Assembly (NCBI RefSeq): GCF_029094545.1
Contig: NZ_CP117835.1
Span: 352,001 to 416,000 of the forward strand
Direction of reading: 5' to 3'
Origin: Alkalihalophilus pseudofirmus
GTDB taxonomy: Bacteria > Bacillota > Bacilli > Bacillales > Bacillaceae_D
Length of the DNA stretch: 64,000 nucleotides
In this document: piece by piece, positions 11,443-22,090 of the stretch
Position numbering within the stretch: position 1 is the first letter of the stretch
Layout: every line of letters starts with the position of its first letter
Made by a program: the position numbers and the translations under genes
The notes under the pieces: generated by a model
What the model was told of the DNA's origin: nothing
The model's database searches: none
The model's input: the letters and a program-made list of their open reading frames with translations, nothing else

Positions 11443-11449
11443 ATAAAAT

Positions 11450-11472
11450 AGAGGAGTGAACAGCGCTCCTCT
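11450..11472 (+). other. Intraoperon mRNA hairpin between purB and purC
   Basis: AGAGGAGTG pairs with CGCTCCTCT around AACAG, nine pairs with one G-U. No T run follows, so it is unlikely to terminate. It may stabilise or process the polycistronic mRNA. Confidence 0.5.
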
Positions 11473-11515
11473 TCCACAAACAATATTGCCAATATTCTGA
11501 ATGTGAGGGTGGAGT

Positions 11516-12238
11516 ATGGAAAAACGTGAACTGTTATACGAGGGAAAAGCAAAGAAAATATATCGTACAGATAACGAGAGTATTTTGTGGGTTTCTTATA
11601 AAGATGACGCGACTGCCTTCAATGGAGAAAAGAAAGCTCAGCTTGAGGGTAAAGCAAGGCTGAATAATGAAATCACATCTCTCATCTTTAAGCATTTAGA
11701 GGCAGAGGGGCTTGAAACTCATTTTGTTGAAAGACTTTCAGAAACGGATCAGTTAGTGAGAAAAGTAGATATTGTTCCACTTGAAGTGGTTGTGAGAAAT
11801 CAAGTAGCTGGAAGTATGGCTAAACGCTTAGGGCTAGAAGAAGGATTGAAACTCGCGCGTCCTGTTGTGGAATTCTATTATAAAGACGACGCATTAGGCG
11901 ACCCTCTTATTACAGAAGATCATATTGCGATACTCAGAGCTGCAACACCTGAAGAGGTAGACCAGTTAAGATCAATGGCGCGTAAAGTAAACGAGCACCT
12001 GCAAAAGCTTTTTGCCGCAATTGATATTAAATTAATTGATTTCAAACTTGAATTTGGCCGGACCGAGAGCGGTGAACTTCTTTTAGCAGATGAAATTTCA
12101 CCGGATACATGCCGTCTTTGGGATATGGAAACAAACGAGCGTTTTGATAAAGATTTATTCAGACGTAATCTAGGAAATTTGCAAGCTGGTTATCAAGAAA
12201 TTTTAACTCGACTAGGAGGCCCAACATGTACAAAGTAA
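11516..12238 (+). CDS. purC: Phosphoribosylaminoimidazole-succinocarboxamide (SAICAR) synthase
   Basis: The 240-residue enzyme ligates aspartate to CAIR using ATP. It starts with the typical [11 protein letters not shown] nucleotide-binding motif and carries [23 protein letters not shown] and [12 protein letters not shown], the SAICAR synthetase signatures. A GTGAGGGTGG site precedes the ATG. It overlaps purS by 13 bp, so translation of the two is probably coupled. Confidence 0.96.
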   Translation: MEKRELLYEGKAKKIYRTDNESILWVSYKDDATAFNGEKKAQLEGKARLNNEITSLIFKHLEAEGLETHFVERLSETDQLVRKVDIVPLEVVVRNQVAGSMAKRLGLEEGLKLARPVVEFYYKDDALGDPLITEDHIAILRAATPEEVDQLRSMARKVNEHLQKLFAAIDIKLIDFKLEFGRTESGELLLADEISPDTCRLWDMETNERFDKDLFRRNLGNLQAGYQEILTRLGGPTCTK

Positions 12239-12477
12239 AAGTGTATGTAACGTTAAGAGAAAGTGTACTAGACCCTCAAGGAGTAGCAGTGAAAAGTGCT
12301 CTGCACACAATGGATTACAAAGAAGTAGAAGATGTACGTATTGGTAAATACTTAGAGCTTGCTGTAAATGAGACCGGAAATATTGAAGCTAGAATCGAAG
12401 AGATGTGTGAGAAACTGCTTGCTAACACAGTGATCGAAGACTACCGCTATGAAATCGAGGAGGTTGTCCCGTCATGA
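12226..12477 (+). CDS. purS: FGAM synthase subunit PurS
   Basis: The 83-residue small subunit of the three-part formylglycinamidine synthase bridges PurQ and PurL. It shows the family pattern from [16 protein letters not shown] to the C-terminal [16 protein letters not shown] lies 6-7 bases before the ATG, inside the end of purC. It overlaps purQ by 4 bases (ATGA). Confidence 0.95.
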   Translation: MYKVKVYVTLRESVLDPQGVAVKSALHTMDYKEVEDVRIGKYLELAVNETGNIEARIEEMCEKLLANTVIEDYRYEIEEVVPS

Positions 12478-13157
12478 AATTTGCAGTAATCGTTTTTCCT
12501 GGCTCAAACTGTGATGCTGATATGTATCATGCAATCTCTGGTGCTCTAGGAGCTGAAGTAGAGTACGTATGGCATCATGAAACCTCTCTTCAGGGGTTTG
12601 ACGGCATCTTGCTTCCGGGAGGGTTCTCGCACGGCGACTATTTACGCTCAGGTGCGATTGCACGATTTGCTCCTATTATGAAAGCTGTCATTGAGGCTGC
12701 TAAAGAAGGAAAACCAGTGCTAGGTGTATGCAACGGATTTCAAATTTTACTAGAAGCAGGTCTTCTTCCTGGAGCGATGAAGCGTAACGAGGGATTAAAG
12801 TTCATTTGCAGACCAGCTGTCTTAACGGTTGAAAATGAAAAAACGATGTTTACAGCAGGCTATGAAAAGGGTCAGGAAATTACGATCCCAGTCGCGCATG
12901 GCGAAGGAAACTATGAATGTGATGATGCAACATTTAACGAACTTGAAAAGAACGGACAGATTATTTTCCGTTACAAAGACAATATCAACGGTTCACGTCA
13001 GCAGATTGCTGGAATTATGAACGAAGCAGGAAATGTTTTAGGGATGATGCCGCACCCTGAGCGTGCAGTGGAAGCATTGCTTGGAAGTGACGATGGATTA
13101 GCATTATTTCAATCAATTGTACGAAATTGGAGGGAAACTCATGTCGCTACTACTTGA
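12474..13157 (+). CDS. purQ: FGAM synthase glutaminase subunit PurQ
   Basis: The 227-residue class I glutamine amidotransferase supplies ammonia to PurL. The nucleophilic cysteine lies in GVCNGFQ (about 86), and the His-Glu pair in MPHPERAVE near the C-terminus. N-terminal [10 protein letters not shown] is typical of PurQ. It overlaps purS upstream and purL downstream (17 bp). Confidence 0.96.
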   Translation: MKFAVIVFPGSNCDADMYHAISGALGAEVEYVWHHETSLQGFDGILLPGGFSHGDYLRSGAIARFAPIMKAVIEAAKEGKPVLGVCNGFQILLEAGLLPGAMKRNEGLKFICRPAVLTVENEKTMFTAGYEKGQEITIPVAHGEGNYECDDATFNELEKNGQIIFRYKDNINGSRQQIAGIMNEAGNVLGMMPHPERAVEALLGSDDGLALFQSIVRNWRETHVATT

Positions 13158-15366
13158 GCCTACAGCAGAACGTGTAAAAGAAGAGAAACTCTACTTGGAA
13201 ATGGGTCTGACAGATGCGGAATTTGAGCTGGCAGAATCCATTTTAGGACGCACACCAAATTATACGGAGACAGGCTTATTTTCAGTCATGTGGTCTGAAC
13301 ACTGTAGCTACAAAAATTCAAAAGTGCTGCTTCGCAAATTCCCGACTGAGGGAGAGAAGGTTCTTCAAGGTCCTGGAGAAGGAGCGGGGATTATTGATAT
13401 TGGTGACTCACAAGCTGTCGTATTTAAAATCGAGAGCCATAATCATCCTTCAGCGATTGAGCCTTATCAAGGAGCAGCTACAGGTGTAGGCGGTATTCTC
13501 CGTGATGTATTTTCAATGGGAGCTCGTCCAATTTCGTTATTAAATTCACTGCGTTTTGGTGAGTTGACATCACCAAAAGTTCGTTACTTATTTGAAGAAG
13601 TTGTAGCTGGGATTGCTGGCTATGGTAACTGTATTGGTGTACCGACTGTTGGCGGCGAAGTTCAATTTGATCCTTGCTATGAAGGAAATCCGCTAGTAAA
13701 CGCCATGTGTGTCGGTTTAATTGACCATAAGGATATTCAAAAGGGTCAGGCAAAAGGTGTAGGCAATACGGTGATGTATGTTGGAGCAAGCACGGGGCGT
13801 GATGGGATTCACGGGGCAACATTTGCCTCTGAAGAGCTTAGTGAGGATTCGGATGAAAAACGTCCAGCCGTTCAAGTTGGCGACCCATTTATGGAGAAGT
13901 TATTGCTTGAAGCATGCCTTGAGCTGATCCAATCAGACGCCCTTGTAGGGATTCAAGATATGGGTGCAGCTGGATTAACGTCATCTTCAGCAGAGATGGC
14001 AAGTAAAGCGGGCTCAGGTATTGAGATGAACTTAGACCTCATCCCTCAGCGTGAAAAAGGGATGACGCCATATGAGATGATGCTCTCAGAATCGCAGGAG
14101 CGTATGCTGATCGTTGTCAAAAAAGGCCGCGAACAAGAGATTAAAGAAATCGTCGACCGTTGGGGCTTACTATCAGCTGAAGTTGGAGTTGTAACTGATG
14201 ATAAACGTCTTCGCCTTCTTCACAACGGAGATATTGTAGCAGATGTTCCTGTTGATGCGCTGGCAGAAGAAGCACCGGTTTATCACAAGCCATCGAAGGT
14301 ACCTGCTTACTATGAGGAGTTCCAAAAACAAGAGGCATGGACACCGGAAATTGACGATCCTAAAGAAACATTGATCCAATTGCTAGCGCAGCCAACGATC
14401 GCAAGTAAAGAGTGGGTGTATGACCAATACGATCACATGGTTCAGACAAACACGGTTGTCACACCGGGTTCTGATGCGGCAGTTGTTCGTATCCGTGGAA
14501 CACGCAAGGCACTTGCGATGACAACTGATTGTAATTCACGTTACTTATATTTAGACCCAGAAGTAGGCGGTCAAATCGCGATTGCTGAAGCTGCTCGTAA
14601 TATCGTTTGTTCTGGTGCGACACCGCTTGGCTTAACAGACGGTTTAAATTACGGAAGTCCTGATAAACCAGAGATCTTCTGGCAGTTAGAGAAATCAACT
14701 GACGGCATGAGCGAGGCTTGTCGTATTCTTGAAACACCTGTTATCGGCGGAAATGTCTCGCTTTACAATGAAACGAACGGCGTTGCTGTTTACCCAACAC
14801 CGGTAATCGGCATGGTGGGACTTATTGAAGATGTAGATCATATCACGACTCAAACATTTAAAGAAGCAGGAGACTTCATCTATCTCATTGGTGATACAAA
14901 GGCTGAATTTGGAGGCAGTGAGCTTCAAAAAATGCTGAACGGCTCGATCTCAGGCAAGGCGCCTACACTTGATCTTGAAGTGGAGAAAGCTTATCAAAAC
15001 ATGTTATTAACAGCAATCAAATCAGGGCTTGTTGCCTCTGCTCATGATGTAGCAGAAGGCGGCGTAGGAGTAGCACTTGCAGAGAGCTTAATTGGAACAG
15101 AACTTGGGGCAGATGCAGCATTAAATGGGGAGATTATCTCACAACTGTTTGCTGAATCTCAATCTAGATTTATCGTTTCAGTGAAGCCGGAGCACCAAGC
15201 TCAATTTGAACAAGTAGTAAAAGCGACCTTAATTGGTCAAGTCACAAATGATCCATCGCTTGTTGTAAAATCAGCTGATGAGAAGACGGTACTGAATGTA
15301 TCAGTAGATGAAATGACTAAGGCTTGGAAGGGAGCCATTCCATGTTTGCTGAAATCAAAGGCTTAA
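13141..15366 (+). CDS. purL: FGAM synthase large subunit PurL
   Basis: The 741-residue small-type PurL carries the ATP-dependent synthase activity that turns FGAR into FGAM. N-terminal [17 protein letters not shown] with the active-site histidine, IKIESHNHP-like [11 protein letters not shown] and the repeated glycine-rich lobes of the PurM/PurL fold are visible. The start is ATG 13141, preceded by GGAGGG 7 bases upstream within purQ; an upstream in-frame ATG is inside purQ without an RBS. The length equals that of B. subtilis PurL, and the PurS-Q-L split is the Gram-positive form. Confidence 0.96.
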   Translation: MSLLLEPTAERVKEEKLYLEMGLTDAEFELAESILGRTPNYTETGLFSVMWSEHCSYKNSKVLLRKFPTEGEKVLQGPGEGAGIIDIGDSQAVVFKIESHNHPSAIEPYQGAATGVGGILRDVFSMGARPISLLNSLRFGELTSPKVRYLFEEVVAGIAGYGNCIGVPTVGGEVQFDPCYEGNPLVNAMCVGLIDHKDIQKGQAKGVGNTVMYVGASTGRDGIHGATFASEELSEDSDEKRPAVQVGDPFMEKLLLEACLELIQSDALVGIQDMGAAGLTSSSAEMASKAGSGIEMNLDLIPQREKGMTPYEMMLSESQERMLIVVKKGREQEIKEIVDRWGLLSAEVGVVTDDKRLRLLHNGDIVADVPVDALAEEAPVYHKPSKVPAYYEEFQKQEAWTPEIDDPKETLIQLLAQPTIASKEWVYDQYDHMVQTNTVVTPGSDAAVVRIRGTRKALAMTTDCNSRYLYLDPEVGGQIAIAEAARNIVCSGATPLGLTDGLNYGSPDKPEIFWQLEKSTDGMSEACRILETPVIGGNVSLYNETNGVAVYPTPVIGMVGLIEDVDHITTQTFKEAGDFIYLIGDTKAEFGGSELQKMLNGSISGKAPTLDLEVEKAYQNMLLTAIKSGLVASAHDVAEGGVGVALAESLIGTELGADAALNGEIISQLFAESQSRFIVSVKPEHQAQFEQVVKATLIGQVTNDPSLVVKSADEKTVLNVSVDEMTKAWKGAIPCLLKSKA

Positions 15367-16754
15367 ATGAAGAATGTGGTGTATTCGCTGTCTGGGGTCA
15401 TAAGGATGCTGCTCAAATTACGTATTATGGGCTGCACAGCTTACAGCATAGAGGACAAGAAGGAGCTGGCATCGTCGTCACAGACGGTGAACAGCTCTCC
15501 GTTCATAAAGGAATGGGACTTGTAAATGAAGTATTCAGACCAGAGGATTTAACGTTGCTGCACGGAAAAGGAGCGATTGGCCACGTTCGTTACGCTACAG
15601 CAGGCGGAGGCGGCTTTGCCAATGTGCAGCCGCTCCTGTTCCGCTCTCAGCGCGGGGGTTTAGCGCTTGCTCATAACGGTAATCTAGTGAACGCCAACAA
15701 TCTGAAGCATCAGCTAGAAGGGCAAGGCAGTATCTTTCAATCGACTTCTGATACAGAAGTGTTAGCTCACTTAATTAAACGCAGCGGGTACTACACACTA
15801 GAGGATCAACTGAAAAATGCTCTAAGTATGTTAAAAGGAGCCTATGCGTTTGCGGTCATGAATGAGACTCAACTAATGGTCGCTCTTGACCCGAATGGCT
15901 TGCGTCCACTTTCTATTGGACGCCTTGGAGATGCTTATGTGGTAGCAAGTGAGACTTGTGCATTTGATATTATTGGGGCTGAGTACGAGCGGGATGTTCA
16001 GCCGGGTGAGCTTGTTATTATTGATGATAATGGCTTACGTTCTGAGCGTTTTGTCAGCTCGCAGCCAAGAGCAATCTGCAGTATGGAATATGTTTATTTT
16101 GCTCGGCCTGACAGTAATGTCGATGGGGTGAATGTTCATACCGCAAGAAAGAATCTCGGCAAGCAGCTGGCATATGAAGCACCAGTGGAAGCAGATGTTG
16201 TGACAGGAGTGCCGGATTCTAGTATTTCAGCAGCGATTGGCTATGCAGAGCAGACCGGCATCCCGTATGAGCTTGGATTAATTAAGAACCGTTATGTCGG
16301 AAGGACGTTTATCCAGCCTTCACAAGAGCTTCGTGAGCAAGGAGTGAAAATGAAGCTGTCAGCCGTGCGCGGTGTAGTAGAAGGGAAGCGCGTGGTAATG
16401 ATTGATGATTCGATTGTACGCGGAACAACGAGCAGACGAATAGTACGGATGCTTCGTGAAGCGGGGGCAAAAGAAGTTCATGTACGTATCAGTTCACCGC
16501 CTATAAAGAACCCGTGCTTTTACGGAATCGATACATCGACTACAGAAGAGCTGATTGCATCCAATCATTCCATTGAAGAAATGAGAGACATGATGGGTGC
16601 AGATACATTAGCTTTCTTATCAACAGAAGGACTTATGGAGGGCATTGGCCGTGATAGTCTAGAACCTAATTGTGGGCAGTGTTTAGCATGCTTTACAGGA
16701 CAGTACCCAACAGAGATCTATGCGGATACACTTCATCCACATGCAAAAGTATAA
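15342..16754 (+). CDS. purF: Amidophosphoribosyltransferase (glutamine PRPP amidotransferase)
   Basis: The 470-residue enzyme performs the first committed step of purine synthesis, from PRPP and glutamine to phosphoribosylamine. It starts with an 11-residue propeptide ahead of Cys12 in [10 protein letters not shown], the N-terminal nucleophile exposed by processing in Bacillus. The PRPP loop is [14 protein letters not shown], and cysteines in [11 protein letters not shown] near the C-terminus fit the [4Fe-4S] site of Bacillus-type PurF, which makes the enzyme oxygen-sensitive. ATG 15342 has GGAAGGGAG 7 bases upstream and overlaps purL by 25 bp. Confidence 0.96.
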   Translation: MFAEIKGLNEECGVFAVWGHKDAAQITYYGLHSLQHRGQEGAGIVVTDGEQLSVHKGMGLVNEVFRPEDLTLLHGKGAIGHVRYATAGGGGFANVQPLLFRSQRGGLALAHNGNLVNANNLKHQLEGQGSIFQSTSDTEVLAHLIKRSGYYTLEDQLKNALSMLKGAYAFAVMNETQLMVALDPNGLRPLSIGRLGDAYVVASETCAFDIIGAEYERDVQPGELVIIDDNGLRSERFVSSQPRAICSMEYVYFARPDSNVDGVNVHTARKNLGKQLAYEAPVEADVVTGVPDSSISAAIGYAEQTGIPYELGLIKNRYVGRTFIQPSQELREQGVKMKLSAVRGVVEGKRVVMIDDSIVRGTTSRRIVRMLREAGAKEVHVRISSPPIKNPCFYGIDTSTTEELIASNHSIEEMRDMMGADTLAFLSTEGLMEGIGRDSLEPNCGQCLACFTGQYPTEIYADTLHPHAKV

Positions 16755-16790
16755 CAATCGATTTATTGGAATAAAGGGGAGGAACCAAGG

Positions 16791-17825
16791 ATGTCAGAAG
16801 CATATAAGCAAGCCGGAGTAGACATTGAAGCAGGGTATGAAGCCGTTCGTCGTATGGGCCAGCATGTTAATCGTACAAATCGCCCAGGAGTCATGGGGGG
16901 ATTAGGCGGTTTTGGAGGCATGTTCGACCTTTCAAGCTTAAAAATGAAAGAGCCCGTATTAGTATCAGGAACAGACGGGGTAGGAACGAAGCTGATGCTT
17001 GCCTTTATGATGGATAAGCACGATACGATCGGTGTTGATGCGGTTGCGATGTGTGTGAATGATATCGTAGTTCAAGGGGCTGAGCCATTGTATTTCCTTG
17101 ATTATTTAGCGGTAGGAAAGGCTGATCCCGTTCGGATTGAGTCGATTGTTAAAGGTGTGGCTGATGGCTGTGAGCAAGCAGGCTGTGCCTTAATTGGCGG
17201 AGAAACAGCTGAAATGCCGGGCATGTATAGTGCAGATGAATATGATATAGCCGGTTTTTCAGTCGGGGCGGTTGAGAAGAGCGATTTGCTTACTGGGGAA
17301 GAAATTACTCCAGGCGATATTGTGATTGGGCTTTCATCAAACGGTCTCCACAGCAATGGCTTTTCTTTAGTACGAAAAGTATTTCTAGAGGACAACAAGC
17401 TTTCGTTACATGACACTCTTCCTGGACTTGATGGCACGTTAGGAGAAGAATTGCTTACACCAACGAGAATTTACGTGAAGCCTTTATTAGAAGTGCTTCG
17501 TACTTACTCTGTTCACGGTCTGGCCCATGTAACCGGAGGCGGTTTTTACGAAAATATTCCGCGTATGCTTCCTGATGGCTGCGGTGTTGAAATTGATTTT
17601 GGTTCTTGGCCGATCCACCCTGTTTTCTCACTGCTTGAAGAGTACGGCAGTCTATCAAAAAAGGATATGTTTAGTGCGTTTAATATGGGAATTGGCATGA
17701 TTGCGGTCGTTCCTGAAAAAGACCATACCAATGTGATTCGTACCCTTGAAGCACAAGGCGAGAAAGCATTTATTATCGGCAGAGTGACAAGCGGTGCAGG
17801 AGTGACGATTGGAGGCATTGATTGA
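16791..17825 (+). CDS. purM: Phosphoribosylformylglycinamidine cyclo-ligase (AIR synthase)
   Basis: The 344-residue PurM closes the imidazole ring of AIR using ATP. It shows [13 protein letters not shown], the [12 protein letters not shown] signature and [16 protein letters not shown], and has the expected length. AAAGGGGAGG precedes the ATG. Its stop overlaps the purN ATG by one base. Confidence 0.96.
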   Translation: MSEAYKQAGVDIEAGYEAVRRMGQHVNRTNRPGVMGGLGGFGGMFDLSSLKMKEPVLVSGTDGVGTKLMLAFMMDKHDTIGVDAVAMCVNDIVVQGAEPLYFLDYLAVGKADPVRIESIVKGVADGCEQAGCALIGGETAEMPGMYSADEYDIAGFSVGAVEKSDLLTGEEITPGDIVIGLSSNGLHSNGFSLVRKVFLEDNKLSLHDTLPGLDGTLGEELLTPTRIYVKPLLEVLRTYSVHGLAHVTGGGFYENIPRMLPDGCGVEIDFGSWPIHPVFSLLEEYGSLSKKDMFSAFNMGIGMIAVVPEKDHTNVIRTLEAQGEKAFIIGRVTSGAGVTIGGID

Positions 17826-18418
17826 TGAGGCGGATAGCTGTTTTTGCTTCTGGAAACGGGACAAATGCACAAGCGATTATTGATCAAGCAAAAAGCGGCG
17901 TGCTCGAATGTGAAGTGGTGCTTGTTGTGAGTGATAAGCCGGATGCATTTGCATTAACACGAGCAAAAAATGCAGGGATCGACACGTTTAGTTTCAAGCC
18001 ATCTGATTTCAAAAATAAAAAAAGCTACGAGTCCGAGTTGGTCAAGAAGTTAAAAGAGAAAAACGTACAGTTTATCGCGCTAGCTGGGTATATGCGCCTG
18101 ATAGGGCCAACGCTGCTTAAGGCATTCGAAGGAAGAATAGTGAATATCCATCCATCTTTATTGCCGCAATTCCCTGGTCTTGATGCGATCGGCCAAGCGA
18201 TGAATGCTGGTGTAATGGAGACTGGTGTGACGATCCACCTTGTAGATTCAGGGATGGATACCGGTCCGATTATTGCTCAAGAAACAGTACAGGTTGATCA
18301 AGATGATACAATGGAAACATTAACAAAAAAGATACAAGCAGTGGAACATCGGCTTTATCCTGCGACAATAAAGGATTGGGTAAAGTCTTTAGAGCTGGAA
18401 GGAGTAATGAGCAAATGA
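17825..18418 (+). CDS. purN: Phosphoribosylglycinamide formyltransferase
   Basis: The 197-residue folate-dependent enzyme transfers formyl from 10-formyl-THF to GAR. It shows [13 protein letters not shown] at the N-terminus and the catalytic region [15 protein letters not shown] with asparagine and histidine, then [10 protein letters not shown]. The ATG at 17825 shares its A with the purM stop (TGATG) and has GGAGG 9 bases upstream. The TTG immediately before it is not needed. It overlaps purH by ATGA. Confidence 0.95.
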   Translation: MRRIAVFASGNGTNAQAIIDQAKSGVLECEVVLVVSDKPDAFALTRAKNAGIDTFSFKPSDFKNKKSYESELVKKLKEKNVQFIALAGYMRLIGPTLLKAFEGRIVNIHPSLLPQFPGLDAIGQAMNAGVMETGVTIHLVDSGMDTGPIIAQETVQVDQDDTMETLTKKIQAVEHRLYPATIKDWVKSLELEGVMSK

Positions 18419-19944
18419 AGAGAAGAGCATTAGTCAGTGTATCAAACAAAGAAGGCATTATCCCTTTTGTAGAAGGTTTAGTGAAAGAAGGATTTGAAGT
18501 TGTTTCTACAGGCGGAACGAAAAAAGCAATTCAAGAGGCAGGCATTCCTGTAACAGGGATTCAAGATGTGACAGGATTTCCTGAAATCTTAGAAGGCCGT
18601 GTTAAAACCCTTCACCCAAATATCCATGGTGGATTGCTTGCGATGCGTGATAAAGATGATCACGCATCGCAGCTTGAAGAACACAATATTACACCGATTG
18701 ATGTGGTTGTTGTGAATCTTTATCCTTTTCAACAAACGATCGCAAAACCAGGTTCAACATTTGAAGATGCTATTGAAAATATTGATATCGGCGGCCCGAG
18801 CATGCTTCGTGCGGCAGCTAAAAACCATAAGTATGTGACGGTTGTTGTAGATCCACAAGATTATGACACAGTACTAGCTGAACTTAAAGATGGTGTGACT
18901 GCTGAAACACGCCGCCGCCTAGCTGCAAAAGTATTCCGTCATACAGCTTCTTATGATGCAGTCATCGCTGAATATTTAACGGAAGCAACAGGCGAAGAAA
19001 GTCCGGAAACTCTAACAGTTACATATGAGAAAAAACAAAGCTTGCGCTATGGTGAAAATCCTCATCAAAAAGCGACATTTTATAAAAAGCCGCTTGCAAA
19101 AGATGGATCAATTGCTACAGCTGTTCAGTTACACGGAAAAGAACTCTCTTACAACAATATTAATGATGCAGACGCGGCTCTTGCGATTGTCAAAGAATTT
19201 ACAGAGCCTGCTTGTGTAGCTGTTAAACATATGAACCCGTGTGGTGTGGGTACTGGTGAGACAATTGAACAAGCGTATGATAAGGCATATGAAGCAGATC
19301 CAGTTTCCATTTTTGGCGGGATTATTGCTCTTAATAAAGAGGTAGATAAACAGACTGCGCTTAAAATGAAAGAAATCTTCTTAGAGATTATTATTGCGCC
19401 TGCATTTACTGAAGAAGCACTTGAAGTATTAAAAGAAAAGAAAAATCTTCGCCTTTTAACAGTCGATACAACAAAATCCCAAGGAAAAGAAGCAAGCTTG
19501 ACATCGATTCACGGTGGACTTCTTGTTCAAGATGAGGATACCTTCAGCTTTGATGCAGCGGATGTCTCTGTACCAACAAAGCGTGAGCCTTCTGAAGAAG
19601 AATGGAGTGCTTTGAAACTTGCTTGGAAAGTCGTGAAGCACGTGAAGTCAAACGCGATTGTTCTAGCAAATGATCAAATGACTGTTGGTGTTGGAGCTGG
19701 TCAAATGAATCGCGTCGGGGCAGCTGCGATTGCTCTTGAGCAAGCAAGCGAGCGTATGGAAGGCGCGGTTATGGGTTCAGATGCTTTCTTCCCAATGGGT
19801 GATACAGTTGAAGCAGCAGCAAAAGCTGGCGTACGAGCAATTATTCAGCCAGGCGGATCAATCCGTGATCAGGAATCAATTGATATGGCGGATCGTTATG
19901 ATATTGCGATGGTATTTACAGGGGTACGTCATTTCAAACATTAA
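18415..19944 (+). CDS. purH: Bifunctional AICAR formyltransferase / IMP cyclohydrolase
   Basis: The 509-residue enzyme performs the last two steps to IMP. The N-terminal MGS-like IMP cyclohydrolase domain (about 1-150) has [14 protein letters not shown] and [13 protein letters not shown]. The C-terminal AICAR transformylase has [12 protein letters not shown], the [10 protein letters not shown] segment and a final region with [12 protein letters not shown] 18415 lies 10 bases after GGAAGGAG and overlaps the purN stop. An earlier in-frame ATG within purN is rejected. Confidence 0.96.
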   Translation: MKRRALVSVSNKEGIIPFVEGLVKEGFEVVSTGGTKKAIQEAGIPVTGIQDVTGFPEILEGRVKTLHPNIHGGLLAMRDKDDHASQLEEHNITPIDVVVVNLYPFQQTIAKPGSTFEDAIENIDIGGPSMLRAAAKNHKYVTVVVDPQDYDTVLAELKDGVTAETRRRLAAKVFRHTASYDAVIAEYLTEATGEESPETLTVTYEKKQSLRYGENPHQKATFYKKPLAKDGSIATAVQLHGKELSYNNINDADAALAIVKEFTEPACVAVKHMNPCGVGTGETIEQAYDKAYEADPVSIFGGIIALNKEVDKQTALKMKEIFLEIIIAPAFTEEALEVLKEKKNLRLLTVDTTKSQGKEASLTSIHGGLLVQDEDTFSFDAADVSVPTKREPSEEEWSALKLAWKVVKHVKSNAIVLANDQMTVGVGAGQMNRVGAAAIALEQASERMEGAVMGSDAFFPMGDTVEAAAKAGVRAIIQPGGSIRDQESIDMADRYDIAMVFTGVRHFKH

Positions 19945-21319
<1,375 letters not shown>

Positions 21320-21340
21320 GTTGTCACCTCCAGTGATGAT

Positions 21341-21378
21341 AAACCGTATAAGTTCTAGACTTATACGGTTTTTGTTTT
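21341..21378 (+). terminator. pur operon terminator
   Basis: AAACCGTATAAGT (21341-21353) pairs perfectly with ACTTATACGGTTT (21359-21371), followed by a T-rich tract. It lies about 105 bp past purD and upstream of the divergent small gene. Confidence 0.88.
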
Positions 21379-21389
21379 CCTTAGACGAA

Positions 21390-21662
21390 GCGCCAGTGAA
21401 GTCGCCTCCGCCCTTCGTGTCTAGCTTCAGGGCATTGTCCTTCGAGAAACTTTTGTGAATCAAACGAAGTCAAAAAGCGACTTCTTTTTGCTTCCCCTAA
21501 GTTTTCGAATGCCAGAACATGCCCTTCCGCCTTTCGGTTCTAGCTTCGGCTCCTTGTCCTGCGGGAAATAACGGTGCCTCGAATGAAGACAAAAAGCGTC
21601 TTCATATCGCTGCCCCTAATATTTCCACATGCCAATGCAGTCGCCTAAGCTTTTCGGTTCTA
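21390..21662. repeat. Tandem intergenic repeat, period about 120 bp, 2.2 copies
   Basis: CTAGCTTC recurs at 21421 and 21540, and a third partial copy ends at GGTTCTA (21656-21662), giving periods of 119-120 bp. Each full copy carries a hairpin with the identical loop AAAAAGC but changed arms: GAAGTC/GACTTC (21466-21484) against GAAGAC/GTCTTC (21585-21603), a compensatory change. The copies are imperfect. The last copy supplies the stop codon of the DUF2892 gene. The style resembles interspersed intergenic repeats known in Bacillaceae. Confidence 0.75.
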
Positions 21663-21929
21663 TGACGGGTTCATTACTCTGCCGTCTTGGTGGTGTTCGT
21701 CGTCGTGGCTTTGGTGGTGGTTGTGGTCCATGAGTTCGCTTTTGGCTAAATAGACAAGCGGGCAGAAGCGGGTAATTCCTTCTGCGATTTTCATGCCGCC
21801 TAACATTGCAGCTAGGAGAGAGCGATTACGGTTTGGTTTTCGTACCATTTTTGCGATTGAGTAAGCAAGGACAGTAAAGCCTGCTGTAATTCGGATTAAT
21901 GCATCAATTCGTCCAATATTTGGTTTCAT
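21660..21929 (-). CDS. DUF2892 (YgaP-type membrane segment) protein
   Basis: The protein has 89 residues. MKPNIGRIDALIRITAGFTVL is the usual N-terminus of DUF2892 proteins, with two hydrophobic segments (about 10-28 and 40-60) and the conserved RFCPLVY motif. The family is often found alone or fused to rhodanese and linked to sulfur or redox chemistry; function here is unknown. The His/Asp-rich tail HNHHQSHDDEHHQD could bind metal. The start at 21929 has only AAAGG about 14 bases upstream, so initiation looks weak. The stop codon falls in the tandem repeat. Confidence 0.8.
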   Translation of the reverse strand: MKPNIGRIDALIRITAGFTVLAYSIAKMVRKPNRNRSLLAAMLGGMKIAEGITRFCPLVYLAKSELMDHNHHQSHDDEHHQDGRVMNPS

Positions 21930-21950
21930 TGTTTCATCATCTGCCTTTCT

Positions 21951-21966
21951 TGTGAACGTGTTCACG
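21951..21966. promoter_or_regulatory. CRP/FNR-like palindrome upstream of the DUF2892 gene
   Basis: TGTGAACGTGTTCACG matches TGTGA-N6-TCACA at all but the last base and is a 6-bp inverted repeat around GT. It lies 22-37 bp before the DUF2892 start. It could also be an mRNA hairpin. Confidence 0.35.
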
Positions 21967-22090
21967 AATTTGTTAATAAAACATGTAAAAAGATTTGACA
22001 ACTTTAGTGAGTTAATGAGTGATTGTATGGTACGATAGGAGCAACAGAATAATTTACAAAAAACAGGAACTTGGAAACGGGTGATTTCAC

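Noticed and set aside
12829-13020. Plus-strand frame inside purQ
   Set aside because: Out-of-frame shadow of a clearly conserved gene.
21320-21463. Upstream extension of the EYxxD peptide to an 84-residue frame
   Set aside because: The extension crosses the pur terminator and the repeat, has no RBS, and the internal ATG has a good one.
21390-21662. Possible CRISPR array
   Set aside because: Repeats are about 120 bp, imperfect and without regular spacers.
21995-22040. TTGACA before yerA
   Set aside because: No acceptable -10 hexamer at 16-18 bp.
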